Origin: Centroberyx gerrardi | Lineage: Eukaryota; Chordata; Actinopteri; Beryciformes; Berycidae | Direction: 5' to 3' | Assembly (NCBI RefSeq): GCF_048128805.1 | Contig: NC_136005.1 | Location: 22,342,760-22,406,759, forward strand | Length of the DNA: 64,000 nt | Part shown: positions 39,701 through 50,900 of the stretch, one piece after another | Numbering within the stretch: the first letter of the stretch is position 1 | Layout: each line of letters begins with the position of its first letter | The notes under the pieces: model-generated | Seen by the model: only the letters and a program-made list of their open reading frames with translations | Told to the model about the DNA's origin: nothing | Database searches by the model: none | Program-made: the position numbers and the translations under genes

Positions 39701-42700
39701 TGGAGGGATCTGAAAGATACTTGAAGGAAAAGGCACACACCAACTGGCAGGATGATTAAAGTTTATTACAGAGGAACAGAACATATTGATGTCAGACAAA
39801 GTTTTATACACATGAGCGCTTTGTTAAGGTGCTACATCTTTACATACATATTCTACATCTTTAAAATACTGTTAGAAAAAACATTAAATTCTGTACAATC
39901 TTCATCTGATGATAGACCAAAAGCTTAGCCAATAAGTGTGACACCTGCATTGATTTAAGTATACAGATGTTCCTTTTTGAAAAGTTCATTACATGCCTTT
40001 TTCTCATTGGTGTTGTTTGTTAATCGATTGGACTGTTATTTCCCTGCTCTGAACTATGTAAGTATACGAGAGGCTGCTATTTAATGGGAATTTGGGAACT
40101 CTTTATGAACTCTGAAGGGCATCTTTGTTCTCTGTAGGGAGAAAATGAATCATAATCTGTATGTGGTGCTCCGCCAGTATAGCCTGGCAGCCATAGTGTG
40201 TGGGAACCGTCCCGTAACTTGTCTCCCATCATGCCCCCCGCTCCTCTGTTTTTCTTTATTTCTCACCTTCACTTTTCCTCTTTCTTCTCTCATTTTCTTT
40301 CTCTATTTTTCCATCTTTCCCTTTAAAATGTTCCTTTGCTTCCTTTCTCTTGCCACCCCCTTCCTCTTTTATTCTGTCTCTTTGTTTTTTTCCTACCTTC
40401 ATCCTTTCTCAGGGGGCTGATGTCACAGACCCAGGCACCGAGACAGAGGAGAGTTTGGGGGCGTCTGACTCCACCCAACGGCCGGCTGACTCCCAGACAC
40501 CCAGTTGTAAGATCCAGGAAACCCTATGAAACACATATGCATCCACCCCAAACTCTCCACATACACTCACAGTCGTCCCGCCATCCAGTTAGTTATCTGA
40601 CCACTTCACGATGACTGAGAAAGCTGTAATATGTTGTTGTCTGTCTGAAGGGAAGAGTGGTAGATCTGTTGGTCAAACAGAGTTCATTTTCATCTAGGAC
40701 ACATAAAGGTTGCTTTTATTTTGAAATAGTAAGGGTTTCTTAAACTTTGTTTGGCTAACATCCAAACTGAGTAAATTAGACAGGCTTGGGCCCCAGACTC
40801 ATAAGAACATAGGTTACTGTTTCCATGTGGGGACCAACCAGATATAGGGCCTGTGATCCAACAGTGCTGAACCTTAGTTTAACAAACACTGCTACAGAGA
40901 ATGGATTGATTGATTTAATTTGACAGATTTTAAAATATACACATGGTTGATAGCCCTTAGGCCATAACCACATATATATAGTAAAATTGTCGAGGAATTT
41001 AGCACACAATAAAGTCAAAACTACTTATTTCCATTGTGGTCCTCGTTGTGCAAAGCAAGGTCTGACTACATGAATCACTTAAAACATAGAGAGGAAAAAA
41101 ACATATTGTAATAATGATTTTCTGATTGTCTCTCAGCAGCCACCCCTTCGCAGCTCTTTTAAAAGAAAAATAGACCTCTGCTCATTTGCAAATTTCTACT
41201 CCTTTTTTAGTTGAGGGCACGATGGAGGCCTTCTGCACAGAACAACCTATCACGAGCTCCGGTTCACGCATGCCCCAGTCGCCACGGAGACCAGCGCACC
41301 AGCTGCCCTCCCGCCTGAACACCCACCCACCCCCGATGCTAGAACTGGGGCCACCCGCTCAGGTTCAGGTATGAATGACCAGGAAAAGAGCTTCACCCCT
41401 GTGAACCCGTAGCCTGTCCTTTTGTAGGGAAAGTTGACCACTAAGTGCAATCATGAAACATTGAAACAAGTTTTACTTGTGTGTTGCTAACAAGCATTGT
41501 TTAAATGTGTAATCTTACAGCGTATCCCCATTCGTCGCCAGTCAGTGAACAGAGTCCCTCAGCTTACACCTGGGATGGCCAGCAGTGCTGTAAGTCCCAT
41601 CTATAACCAGAGAACATGAGGAAGAGATTATGATTATTCCAGTTATTCTAATTATATAAATGTCAATGGAGCTCTTAAACTTCTACTCTCTCTGCGCATG
41701 TCTTTCTCTGCAGCAGCACTGCTTTGATGATGATGACAGGATGGTCCCCAGCACTCCCACTCTGGTGGTGCCGCACCGCTCTGATGGTTTTGACCAGGCC
41801 ATCCAGTAAGTCGCACACACATGCTAATATGCCAGGAAGTCCAAAACTAATCCAAAATTCATATTTTGTGCAGAGGTATCTGTCCCAAACCTTTCAGGTA
41901 CTCTACTACAAAAAAAATAAACTAACATGACTGTTACTGGTAGTAAATCACCCTGTAGTCTGTAGTAGCATTCTGTGTGATTCCTCTCTGTTTGTGTGTG
42001 CCAGTTCCCCCCAAGTGGCCGGTGTGCCCCGCTTCAGGTTTGGCACTCCAGAGGACATGCCGCAGACCAGCTCCTCCTCCCACTCTGACCTGGGACAGCT
42101 CGCGTCCCAAGGAGGTACTTCACTACCACATGATTTCCCCAGGATATTTTCTTGACATTACTTGAAAGGCCTGTGAAACGTGTTTAGTCCATGTGACACA
42201 AAAGCTCTCTTTTGAAAATAACACTAAGAGCCCTTCAGCTGGGAAGGAGTCTCTCTAAGCACGGTGAACCGCCCCACCAAATTTCATGATAGAGGAAACT
42301 CTGCACCACACCCCGGCATGATTCTCTATCCCCTTCTGCTATACCACCCTTGTCCTCCTGTTTTTCATTGCTGTTACTGAATGTGTTTTTGGTGCGTTTA
42401 TATTGTTCATAAATTGTTTGCTTTTTTCACATAATGAGAATGTTTTTTTGTAAATTATAATCATAAAGCACTGTGTGTGTCTGTAGGTCTGGGGATGTAT
42501 GACAGCCCTCTGTTCCTCGCAGCTCATGAAGAAGAGTCTGGTGGGCGCAGCGTTCCCACCACACCTCTACAAGTGGCAGCACCAGGTAACTATTCATGTC
42601 CAGTAACTATTCATGTCAGGTTCTCAAGAAACCCATCTTGTTTATCAGTAACTCTTCAGCCCGTTCCAAAAAATACTTGGCAATGTGTTGTCACTGAGAT

Positions 42701-44415
42701 ATGAACATAGTTTAATAGTTTAATCTTGCATTCATGTCCGTCTCCCCCAGTAACAATCTTCTCCGAGGTTCTCCCTGACGGAACAGATCACGCCTCCCAG
42801 TCGGTTCCCATGGTGAGCACGTCCACACCAGGCCTGGTTGTACCGGGAGGACCCTGCACAGGAGAGGAGAGAGACGACGTCTTCCTGGAGCCAGACACCG
42901 ACAGGTCAGATACACTCATCTCTACTGTTTTATTTCAATCTTTCAATAGCTTTTTATCATATCTTTGGTATTCAAACCCGTAGCCTTCCAGTCAACACGC
43001 TCACTTCCCTGCCTTGCAACTACAGTTCAGTATTTGTTTCCACATGAAGTTCAAGGCTGATCTGAAATGTGTGTTTATTCACTGAAAATTCATAAACTCC
43101 TTTCCACCCTCAATATTGATAGTTGAATCAAATATAAAAACTCAATGCCACACTACTCACTCTAAAATTCATCAGGTTTATATTAAAGTGCATCTTGAGA
43201 TTTGGTGATTTGAAACCTGCAAAACCTCCATGGCTACATCATTTGTTCAGACTTTCATATCTATTTTGACATTTTGTGTCTGTGTGTTTGTTCCAGGTCC
43301 AGTGGGGAAGTGTCGGTGGACCCTGTGGTGTCCCAGGGGGATTTGGAGGAGCCTAGCCAGCCTTCAGACGAGGCCAGCCTCCCCTCCACCAGCCAGGAAC
43401 CCTCCTCCAGCTCTGCAGGTACAGTATAGCCTCATAGCTGAGCAGCTCCCAGCTGTGAATGTGTGCAAATGTATGAAGGCAAACCAGATCTTGTTAAAGT
43501 CTTAATCCAAGTGGGTCCACTTATTTAGTCTGCCTAAATATCTATCAGTATTATACAATTTCTTATTTTTATTTTTTTATTTTTTATCTTTGTTAGTGTC
43601 CAGTTTTGATTACCATGTTGTGTCTTTCTAGATACAAGCAGCAGTCCACCTAAACCCTCTAGACCTGGGCCCAGCAGACAGATACAGCGCTGGTCAGAGA
43701 ACCGCGGTGGCCGCGGTGGCCGCGTCAAGAGAGGAGGTAACATTCTAAAACACACACAAGGGATTCTCCCATTGGGTGTTTATTGAGCTAACATCGATCA
43801 CCTGCATTTCAATTAGAAAAAATTGACAATATGACGATTTTTGAATATTATCTTAATGTTTCAGACTTGAAAAATGTTGTTTTCTTCCACTAGATACTCC
43901 TTTCCATGTTGTTAAAAAGAGACTACTAAATGATGATTTATAAATCTCTTTACTAACTAGTAGTGAATGTTCTGCCAGGTGCAGATGAATTGCAATACAA
44001 CATACTGCTTGGCGGCTATCATATGATGCACACAGCTCACATTTTCTGCTTCACAAAAGTTTATTGGAGTAGCTGAGTAAAGCTTTTTACTGATATTGAC
44101 AAACACTCACACCCCGTCTCTGTTGATGCACTCTCACATTCTGGCAAAACATTTTCTCTAATTTTGATTACCCAGAGCATAGCACTTAATACATGTCAGT
44201 GTATTATAATTGAGTTTTAATGTTGGAAAAAAATAACAATTCACAAACTTAATCTGATATTAACCTTTCCATACATTAATTGCATTGCATATTTTATACA
44301 GGCACTGTACATAAGTTTTTACATCAGTGTAGCAGGCTTTGTGTAAAAGATATTTTATATTGCAGGGCAGGCATTTCCTTCTCGAGGTATCCATGGGAGA
44401 CGATTCGCCAGATGA
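18787..44415 (+). CDS. tpr: nucleoprotein TPR (nuclear basket), 51 coding exons, 2374 aa
   Basis: TPR forms the coiled-coil filaments of the nuclear basket and acts in mRNA export and checkpoint anchoring. Exons: 18787-18937, 19311-19415, 19534-19607, 20067-20163, 20298-20401, 20618-20782, 21024-21116, 21692-21772, 22010-22097, 22547-22687, 22923-23023, 23547-23744, 24093-24200, 24405-24631, 24957-25120, 25549-25691, 26256-26404, 26594-26756, 26992-27126, 27415-27555, 28169-28343, 28919-29085, 29497-29649, 29887-30003, 30485-30688, 31086-31273, 31424-31571, 31770-31907, 32026-32157, 32630-32760, 32946-33156, 33317-33463, 34214-34412, 35130-35323, 36242-36315, 36540-36736, 36971-37252, 37723-37877, 38029-38109, 38576-38770, 39048-39203, 40413-40506, 41211-41368, 41521-41589, 41714-41805, 42005-42114, 42487-42585, 42751-42904, 43297-43418, 43632-43736, 44366-44415. 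They sum to 7125 nt in one open frame. Human TPR is 2363 aa with the same domain order. The start [13 protein letters not shown] has a strong Kozak context; an in-frame ATG at 18571 is upstream of conserved sequence. Residues 1-1640 are coiled coil, followed by a Ser/Thr/Pro-rich part, KRPREEED and PKKLR nuclear-localisation-type signals (about 1840-1880), an acidic block and an RG-rich end. Confidence 0.97.
20783..21023 (+). other. tpr: GC-AG intron 6 of tpr
   Basis: Exon 6 ends GAAGATGAG and the intron starts GCATGT, ending TTTCCAG before TTGAACAGACTCC. Using the next GT (20787) would add four bases and break the frame; the GC donor alone keeps the conserved reading through the junction (ENKEDE-LNRLQDQ). 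Confidence 0.8.
21231..21582. mobile_element. 352-bp MITE in tpr intron 7, with 10-bp duplication
   Basis: The ends are AGGGCTGGACGAT and ATCGTCCAGCCCT. Both sides are flanked by AGATCAGGGT (21221-21230 and 21583-21592), a perfect 10-bp direct repeat that looks like the target duplication. The interior is A/T-rich with ATATCG motifs. No coding capacity. A 9-10 bp duplication would fit Mutator-like elements; the hAT class usually makes 8 bp. Confidence 0.8.
27583..27920. repeat. dispersed repeat, copy 1 (tpr intron 20)
   Basis: Begins GGATAGTTCCGCTTCAGTTC, contains AATACCTGATAAATGCACACC and ends near AAATCATTGTAAAGCTTGGCC and CTTTCATGGC. The same landmarks in the same order occur at 34648-34978 and 35640-36010. 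Confidence 0.65.
30047..30328. repeat. MITE-like repeat in tpr intron 24
   Basis: A/T-rich segment with ATTAATCAATTAG and ATTAATCGATAATG motifs ending GTTAGTTGCAGCCCTA, which resembles the end of a common fish non-autonomous DNA element. The left end is not cleanly recognisable. Confidence 0.6.
34648..34978. repeat. dispersed repeat, copy 2 (tpr intron 33)
   Basis: Shares AGTTCTGATTGGCTGAGTCA, AAAATACCTGATAAAAGCACA and the terminal AAAATCACTGTAAATC with the other two copies in tpr introns 20 and 34. Confidence 0.65.
35640..36010. repeat. dispersed repeat, copy 3 (tpr intron 34)
   Basis: Shares GAGTTCTGCTTGGCTGAGTC, AAAATACCCAGTAAATCCACA and CACTGTAAAGCATGGCC with copies 1 and 2. The interior has an ATT-rich expansion (about 35840-35880). 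Confidence 0.65.
36105..36173. repeat. (TAC)n tract in tpr intron 34
   Basis: Trinucleotide ACT/TAC repeat with a few interruptions, about 70 bases upstream of the exon 35 acceptor. Confidence 0.85.
38242..38455. mobile_element. 214-bp MITE in tpr intron 39
   Basis: AAAAGGTGCTACATGTAGC followed by ATTTT at the left end is mirrored by AAAATGCTACACGTAGCACC followed by TTTT at the right end (24-bp inverted repeat, one mismatch). TTAA occurs close outside both ends but the exact target duplication is unclear. The interior is A/T-rich and non-coding. Confidence 0.7.
38576..39203 (+). other. tpr: acidic block of TPR (exons 40-41)
   Basis: Exons 38576-38770 and 39048-39203 encode about residues 1908-2024. 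Exon 40 ends in a run of Glu/Asp after [13 protein letters not shown], and exon 41 is nearly pure Asp/Glu for some 28 residues before [13 protein letters not shown]. The last motif is typical of the TPR tail. The codons are GAG/GAA/GAT repeats, so length variation between alleles is plausible. A (AC)n tract follows the exon 41 donor at about 39225-39243. Confidence 0.85.
44060..44065 (-). terminator. prg4: possible prg4 polyA signal inside tpr
   Basis: The first canonical AATAAA on the minus strand after the prg4 stop codon (44686) is here, inside the last intron of tpr. If used, the prg4 3' UTR would be about 640 nt and would run antisense through the last tpr exon. Weaker variant hexamers nearer the stop (for example CATAAA near 44602) could be used instead. 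Confidence 0.35.
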
Positions 44416-44615
44416 AGCACTCATCCCACATTTCAATCATGATTGGAGACCATGACATCATTCCTGACTACAATATTTTTAAATCTCTGTGTTCAGATTC
44501 TCTTTCTGCTCTTGATTGTGTACACTTGTTCTAAAGCCTGTTTTTTTTTTGTACTTGGAAAGTACCATTGTAAAGCGCAGTCCATGCTGAAGCAATGTGT
44601 TTTATGAAGAAACTT

Positions 44616-44621
44616 AATAAA
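44616..44621 (+). terminator. tpr: tpr polyadenylation signal AATAAA
   Basis: AATAAA follows the tpr stop codon by 200 bases, with a GT-rich segment after it (GCTTGTACGTGTGAG). Cleavage would fall near 44635-44640, only about 50 bases short of the prg4 stop codon on the other strand. Confidence 0.8.
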
Positions 44622-44685
44622 GTTTAAAACTACAAGTAGAGCTTGTACGTGTGAGACGATGTGTTGAATATTCAGTGTTTTCTGA

Positions 44686-47600
44686 TCAGACTTTCTTTGA
44701 GCACTTGAAGAAGTCGTTGGCCGAGTTCCTCTGAGGTGATGAGACGATGGCTTGAGGGGCAGCAACGACGGGACGCTCAGCATCCATCCTGACGTTGTAG
44801 TATTTGGCTGAAAAGGAAGTTGGATGGTTAGTCGATGGGCTCATCAAGGTTTTACATTTATGAATGGTGCTTGGGAAACACATGGGAGTTTTATATCCAT
44901 GTATTTTCCAGTATCCATTCTAGGGAACATGAATTGGGCATGACATTAAGGGAAAGAGAAGCACATGCATCTTCCTACAAGCCTGACTTACAGTGCATCG
45001 GACATTAACTTGGACAGCTGTAGTGTTTCTTTAGTGACATAAATGACTAGACAGACAGCAACCCTCCTCTCAACAAGATTCAAGACTAACTTTATGCAGT
45101 TGGGCCTGTGCCTAAAATTTAGTAAAATGTTTTTAGGAGGAAATATCCTGTCCTCCATATCCTGGTGGCTTTAAATTTAAGGTGTCATCATTGAAGTTTG
45201 CACCTCTACTCTGGTTTTTGGATCATAAACCTTTCCTCCACTGTGGGTGAATGGACCCCACCCTCCATCATCTGTCTCTGCCTGGACGCCCCACCCAGAC
45301 ACACATGGTTCTTGTCAGGCATTTCAGACATGATGCGTTTGAGGTTAAGACGAAATGTCTCATTGCAGACAGACAGGTGCAAGGCTTTTTCTATTATCAC
45401 TGAGGTCATAAGAGCAATGGAGATACAGAGTGGAGGAAGAGGTCTTCAACCAGTAAACCATGTTTCAGTCCAGTAAATTGAGAGGCTTTGCAAGTAGTGT
45501 TTTCAAATCCAACTGTTGAAGCCCCTAATCCAAGGTTAGGCAGTTGTTATAGCAGATTCAGGAGTTTTCTTATTAAACTAATGAACTGGTAAATTTGCAC
45601 TGTGGTGAGTCCCGGCAAGGGAACAGCCAAAAACCCCTAGATTTACCTTCAATTCCTTCAATGCAAAATGTAAAGATGTAGAATTGCATTTCATTCTCCA
45701 GTAGACCATTAACAATAATTTTCTTATTGATTGAAGATGAGAAGGATTTTGTAACTTACTGATTGAAGATGACAATGATTTTGTAACTTATTGACTGAAT
45801 ATGAGAATGATTTTAGAACAAACCTCCTAAATTTGTAGAAATGAAAGAGAAATGACCCCAATATACCCCAGTGTTAATATAATGACTTACATCTTGAGAA
45901 GACGTAGTACTTGTATCCCTCTGGTGCAGAGCGTCTGGGGACGGGGACGGACACAGCAGAAGTGATGGTGGGGGGGAAACCTACCCAGGCCGTACGGAGG
46001 TTGATGGCTGGCTCTAGGAGAGACACTGGAGACAAAACAGGCGAGTATATATGAAATAACATGATCAAACCAGACTGCATATTGTTCGTGTTATTCACTG
46101 GCCAGTTTTAATAATGTTTTCCTTGTATAAAATTTTTACACATTTTTGTTTTTTTCCCATATGGTAAGCTCATCATTAAGTGCTTGTTTCATTCAAAATT
46201 GTTTTGACTCATGATTCTATTGAAAATCACACCACTGGTCTACAGTTGCAACCACATAAGCTGTATGTGGGCTATTTGTTTCCACATTATCAACTATTTA
46301 CAGGGTGGACCTTGGTGCCCCTCTCACCTCCACCACATCATGACTCATTTTTCAGAGAACGAAATGTGTTGTTATTCAAATAAAACGTGTTGAAATGCTC
46401 ACAGATGCTCAGAAGACACACCCAGGAGACTCATCACGGCTACATTTATATAGGACCGTAAAATCGGACTTTTAACCCTCTATGGCATCAATGTGATTTC
46501 CTCATGGCTGTCTAAAAAGAAAATGATTCCATCTATTTTCCCCTTTAGACAGCTATGAGTTGATTTCATCTGTGTAGCAAAGAGAGAAATCTGAACTTGT
46601 TCTGTATCTTTCTTCGTGTACCTGCTTGGCGGGCCAGCCGGTTGCGGACAGTGTAAACGGCATGCTGGACTTTCCTGCCACATGTTGGACTTGTGCCAAA
46701 CTGGTATGAATATTTCTGGACCAATCCCCCTGGTAGAAAACGATCAAGAAAGAGATCGTCAGCTCAGAATTTACTCAATCATTCAGAACTTTAGTATGAT
46801 ACATGTAATGCACAAAAACTAAATGATGTAGTTTACACTGAAAGCAAAAAGGAAAAAGAATACGAATCACACAAAAGCAATGAAGAATCGGGTAAAGAAT
46901 AAAGCTAGGGAGTATGAAAAAAAGAAAAAATTGCACTGATGATTAAGGGCAAAATATTTTGTGTAAGATAGTGGTAGCACTGGACTGGGTCATCACCTCT
47001 CTTGAAGAAATAGACAGACTCTTTCCTCGTCTGGTACTGAGGCACAGACAGGGCCGCGGTGATGTGGCCCCGCAGCCCGTCAAAGCCTGTCTGGACGAGC
47101 TTAGGATAGCCGGGGTCCACCACATCGTTTTCAAATCTCCAGTACTTTCCTCCCTGTGAAGGTCACAAACATCACAAACATCAACACAAACTGAAAAATT
47201 ACACCTCTATCCACTAAACATGCACACACCTGTACAGTACTTTACAGAAGTGGCTAATTGGCAAAGGAGGTTGAAGAGTGAATGTGCTGGGAAATGGAAC
47301 ATACTTGTTGTTAACGCATTGTCAACACAGCAATAATGCATCCTGATTTACTGCAAGGCCTCACATCTTCACTTTCCCCTTCTTGAATTTGAATATCTCT
47401 CATTGGTTATTATGACATGGGTGAGTTTACCTTGAAAATGTATGTCTTGCCCTGGCAGTTGCAGCGGGTGAAGACGGTGTCAATGGGAGAAGGGACGCCC
47501 CACACTTCTGTGATGCTACGGGCCGGACCTGGCACCCTGTTTCTATTCAGCACCCAGAAGTAGTGACCTGTAAGAGAATAATATTACTACATATAGGTGG

Positions 47601-47959
47601 TCTACCTATTACTTCAAGGATTACTATGGCAGTAATTTCTAAATCTGTGGAATTTTGTCTTGTGTGATTTGTTTATGCTATTGTCGCAATAATGCCAAAT
47701 TTTCATTTTCTCTTCTTTTGTAAGTGTTCTCCCTTTTACATACAGGCATTTGCTTTAACTCATAATACAAGTGTTTGATCTAATGGCTGTGAATGGGTAA
47801 CTGACAGCCATGTTCAAAGACATCAGAGAGGGTTGCCTTGGCTTGACCCCAGATCAGTTGCCTGGCACTAACCTCTGAAAACCACCATTGTGCCGTTCCC
47901 CAGTGTGGTGACTGCGCTGGTTGGCCGCCCACTACACAGGTTGGTATCGTTGCTGTCAT
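44686..47959 (-). other. prg4: prg4 hemopexin-like domain exons
   Basis: Six exons (47959-47873, 47567-47431, 47153-46997, 46729-46622, 46025-45891, 44807-44686) encode about residues 590-838. The conserved cysteines are present (NLCSG, SPTCGRK, DFFKCSKKV), as are the TRCNC turn and the FKRG motif. The linker between FKRGGLVQKY and FPPTITSAVS is shorter than in human, by roughly twenty residues as I recall that sequence, and contains RLAR rather than a run of four arginines. Confidence 0.88.
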
Positions 47960-50900
47960 CTAGAGAGAAGGACACATTTATAAAGAAACTGTGTGTGGGG
48001 AAAAAAGGGAATAAGACAAATAAAACATGCAATGACAGACTGGGTTGTGGTGTTTTTTTTTCTCCTGGAGCTGCCTGGACACTCCTACTATGAGAACTCC
48101 GTTTTGTTCCATTCTTTAAAGGAGCTGAGTTTTGTTTCCAATTCCAAAGGACTGCTTGACTCATTCAGGGTGTGGGAAAACAGGCACCTCTGTCACTTAA
48201 TATAGTGCAGCTACGCTTTGAAGGGAAGCTGTGTTCACCCGGACGCGTAATAAAAAAACTCCAGCTCATAAAACAGGCTGCAAGCAATAATAAATCTGTG
48301 ACAGAAACTAGAGGATTGCATCTCTGCAATAGTGTTAAAGTCCCGTAAGATGGATGTGGTCTTAGATAACAAATGAAGATTCCCACACACACCACACAAA
48401 ATTTACCTCTGCTGTGTCTTTTATTGCCTAAATTTTTTGTGCGGGAATCTTCATTTGTTTTCTATGGGCAATTTGATGGGGACCTGGATGTTTCAATGCA
48501 TGCCTATGGTGTGCCTATTTCATATCTATCATAAGACTTAGCATTGCCTACCTGCTTGGAAATCTCTAGAACTGTCTATGTTCGGAGTTTGTGCGGTGTC
48601 CAGGGGCTTGGGCGTGGGTTTCGAGGTGGGTTTGGCCAGACTTGGTTTAGCTGGAGATGGTTTGGGTTTGGCCTGGGGCTTTGAGGGTCTTCGAGATGGC
48701 GTGGGCTTGGACGGGGCAGGGCTGACTTTCGACTGATCAGTAGTGGTCTCTGTGGGTGGGGTAGCACCAGTGGTCAGGGCGTCATTTCGAGATCCGGGTC
48801 CATTCCAGCGGTCTGGGGTGTCCCCTCTGGCCCCCGACTCAGGATCTGGCTCAGACCCATCCTCAGACCCTGGAGCCTGGAAATCAGTGCTGCTGGGATC
48901 TTGAGGGTCTGACAGGGAGTAGGAAGTGGCTGTTGGGACATCCTGGGCGTTATTCTTGGTACCATCCGGCTCTGAGTTTGGAGTGGTTGCTTCTGGGATG
49001 TGTGTCTGGTCCGGCTTTGATGAGGCGGCGGTGGCGCCTGGAGAAGCAGGGGATGGCTCGGAGCGCCCTGGGACCGAGGAGGAGCCCCGTGTGGGTCCTG
49101 TGGATTGTGGGTCAGTGGCTGCGTCGGAGGCCGGTGTCATGGCGGGGCTGGATGCCTGGTTGAAGTCTGGGTCGTCTGCCTTTCCTGGATCCGTAGGAAA
49201 GAACTCACGCTGCCCAGAAGAGGCTTCAGTTGGGTCTACAGTCTGCGCCTCTGGAAACATGTCATCTGGAAATGCCACAGTGCCTTCAAGCGGTATTTCG
49301 GCCTGCCCTCCAGACTGGATATCTAGGGTGTCGTCTGTAGGAGTAGGCCCAATTTGGGGCATTGAGGTTGGGGTAGGCTGCCTGGAGACATGGGAAGCTC
49401 CTGCGGAGGTGGGAGAGGGCCGAGGGAGAGTTGTTCCCGAGTCAGACGGGCTGGTAGGATCAGACTGTTTCTCAAGATCGCTGGCATCTGGAAGTTCGAA
49501 AAGCGTGATTAGAAACTGCGATGTTAGATTTGAGTCCGAATGACTCAACGGTAACGAGAAGCATGGTACTAGATAATCACATAAATGACAGCCTGCATGT
49601 TATTGCCAAGTTATTCCTGGCGATCACATACCTGCACTGTCAGTGGGGGCTTCTCCATTGGTTGGGTCAGAGGGGGTGGCGTTGGCATCGGCCTGTGTTG
49701 GCTCGTTATCTGAGAGACTGTCCTGTCTCTGAGGCGAGAGTGTGAACGACTCCTCTCGTGTGAACTCCAAGTCAGAGGTATCCTGAGTGTCTGGCAGGGT
49801 GGGGTCAGTGGGCACAGGCTCCAGCAGGTCAGTTGGGGAGGGTTCGTAGCCGCTGGTGCTCTCTGGGATAGTTGTAGCGTCTGGGTCCTCCATTCCGTTC
49901 TCAGAATAGGGATCATCAGGGAGGTTTGGAAAGATCTGGCCGTACACATCTGCAAGATCGGATTTTAAACGAATGAAACTTTATTGGGGAAAAATCTCAG
50001 CTAGATTTATTGTGCAAGAAAGTCATCGCTCACCATCACTGACATCATCCTGCGGATCTGATGCTGGAGTGACCAATGGAATTAAATCATCTGCGTCAGC
50101 TGTGGGCAAATAAGACAAAAGTAAACAACGATTGCAAATGTCTTACAATTGGGATTTTAGTTAGAGTTAGATAACTGAATCAATTATATTTCGTCAAAAT
50201 TGACATAATATTTTCTCTGCTTCCGTTTACTTTAGCTTGCACATCACTCAGACTCTGACTGTGACATTCCAGAGGGAAACGTCATGACGCGCCATCCTCC
50301 TGAGAGAGAAATGACAAGGATGCCAGAGTATCTCTACGCACTTACTCGTTCCAAACCAACCGTTGAATTCAAACCTCCATGAAAACATTCTGTCATCCAT
50401 GCTTGGCCTCATCTTTGCTTTCCTCTCTTCACTTTGTGACCGAGCCTGTGCCCGTTACCCTCCTCCACATGGTCCACTCATAATGACACTACTTCCTTGT
50501 GTTTCTCTTGGCCAGTGAGACTTGAGCTCTTGGCCTCCTCTGGTGAGACTTGGCCCCCAAAACTAGCCACAGCTACAGTCCCACAGTGTGACAGCCAACC
50601 AAAAACATCTTCCTGCTTACTTCCTAACATGTGCCTTATTGAATTTTTTGAGTTCAGTGCAGATCAAAATAATTTAAGTCCAAAACAAATGAGTTGATGA
50701 TACAAGTATTGTTCAAATAACATTGGTTTCTGTTGTTGGAATCAAGTAGTAATTATTGGTGATGTGTGAAACCCATTTCATTGTCAGTTTGATGGAGGTT
50801 AGTCACCTGGGTTGTCTCCCTCGCTGAATGTGGGAGGAGTCCCATTTGGCTGCTCAGCTTCTGCATTGAGAGTAGGTTCTGTGGGAATGTTTATGAATAT

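Noticed and set aside
48926-49543. 205-aa open frame on the plus strand
   Set aside because: It is antisense to the prg4 mucin exon, whose low stop-codon density on both strands explains it. No domain or splice context.
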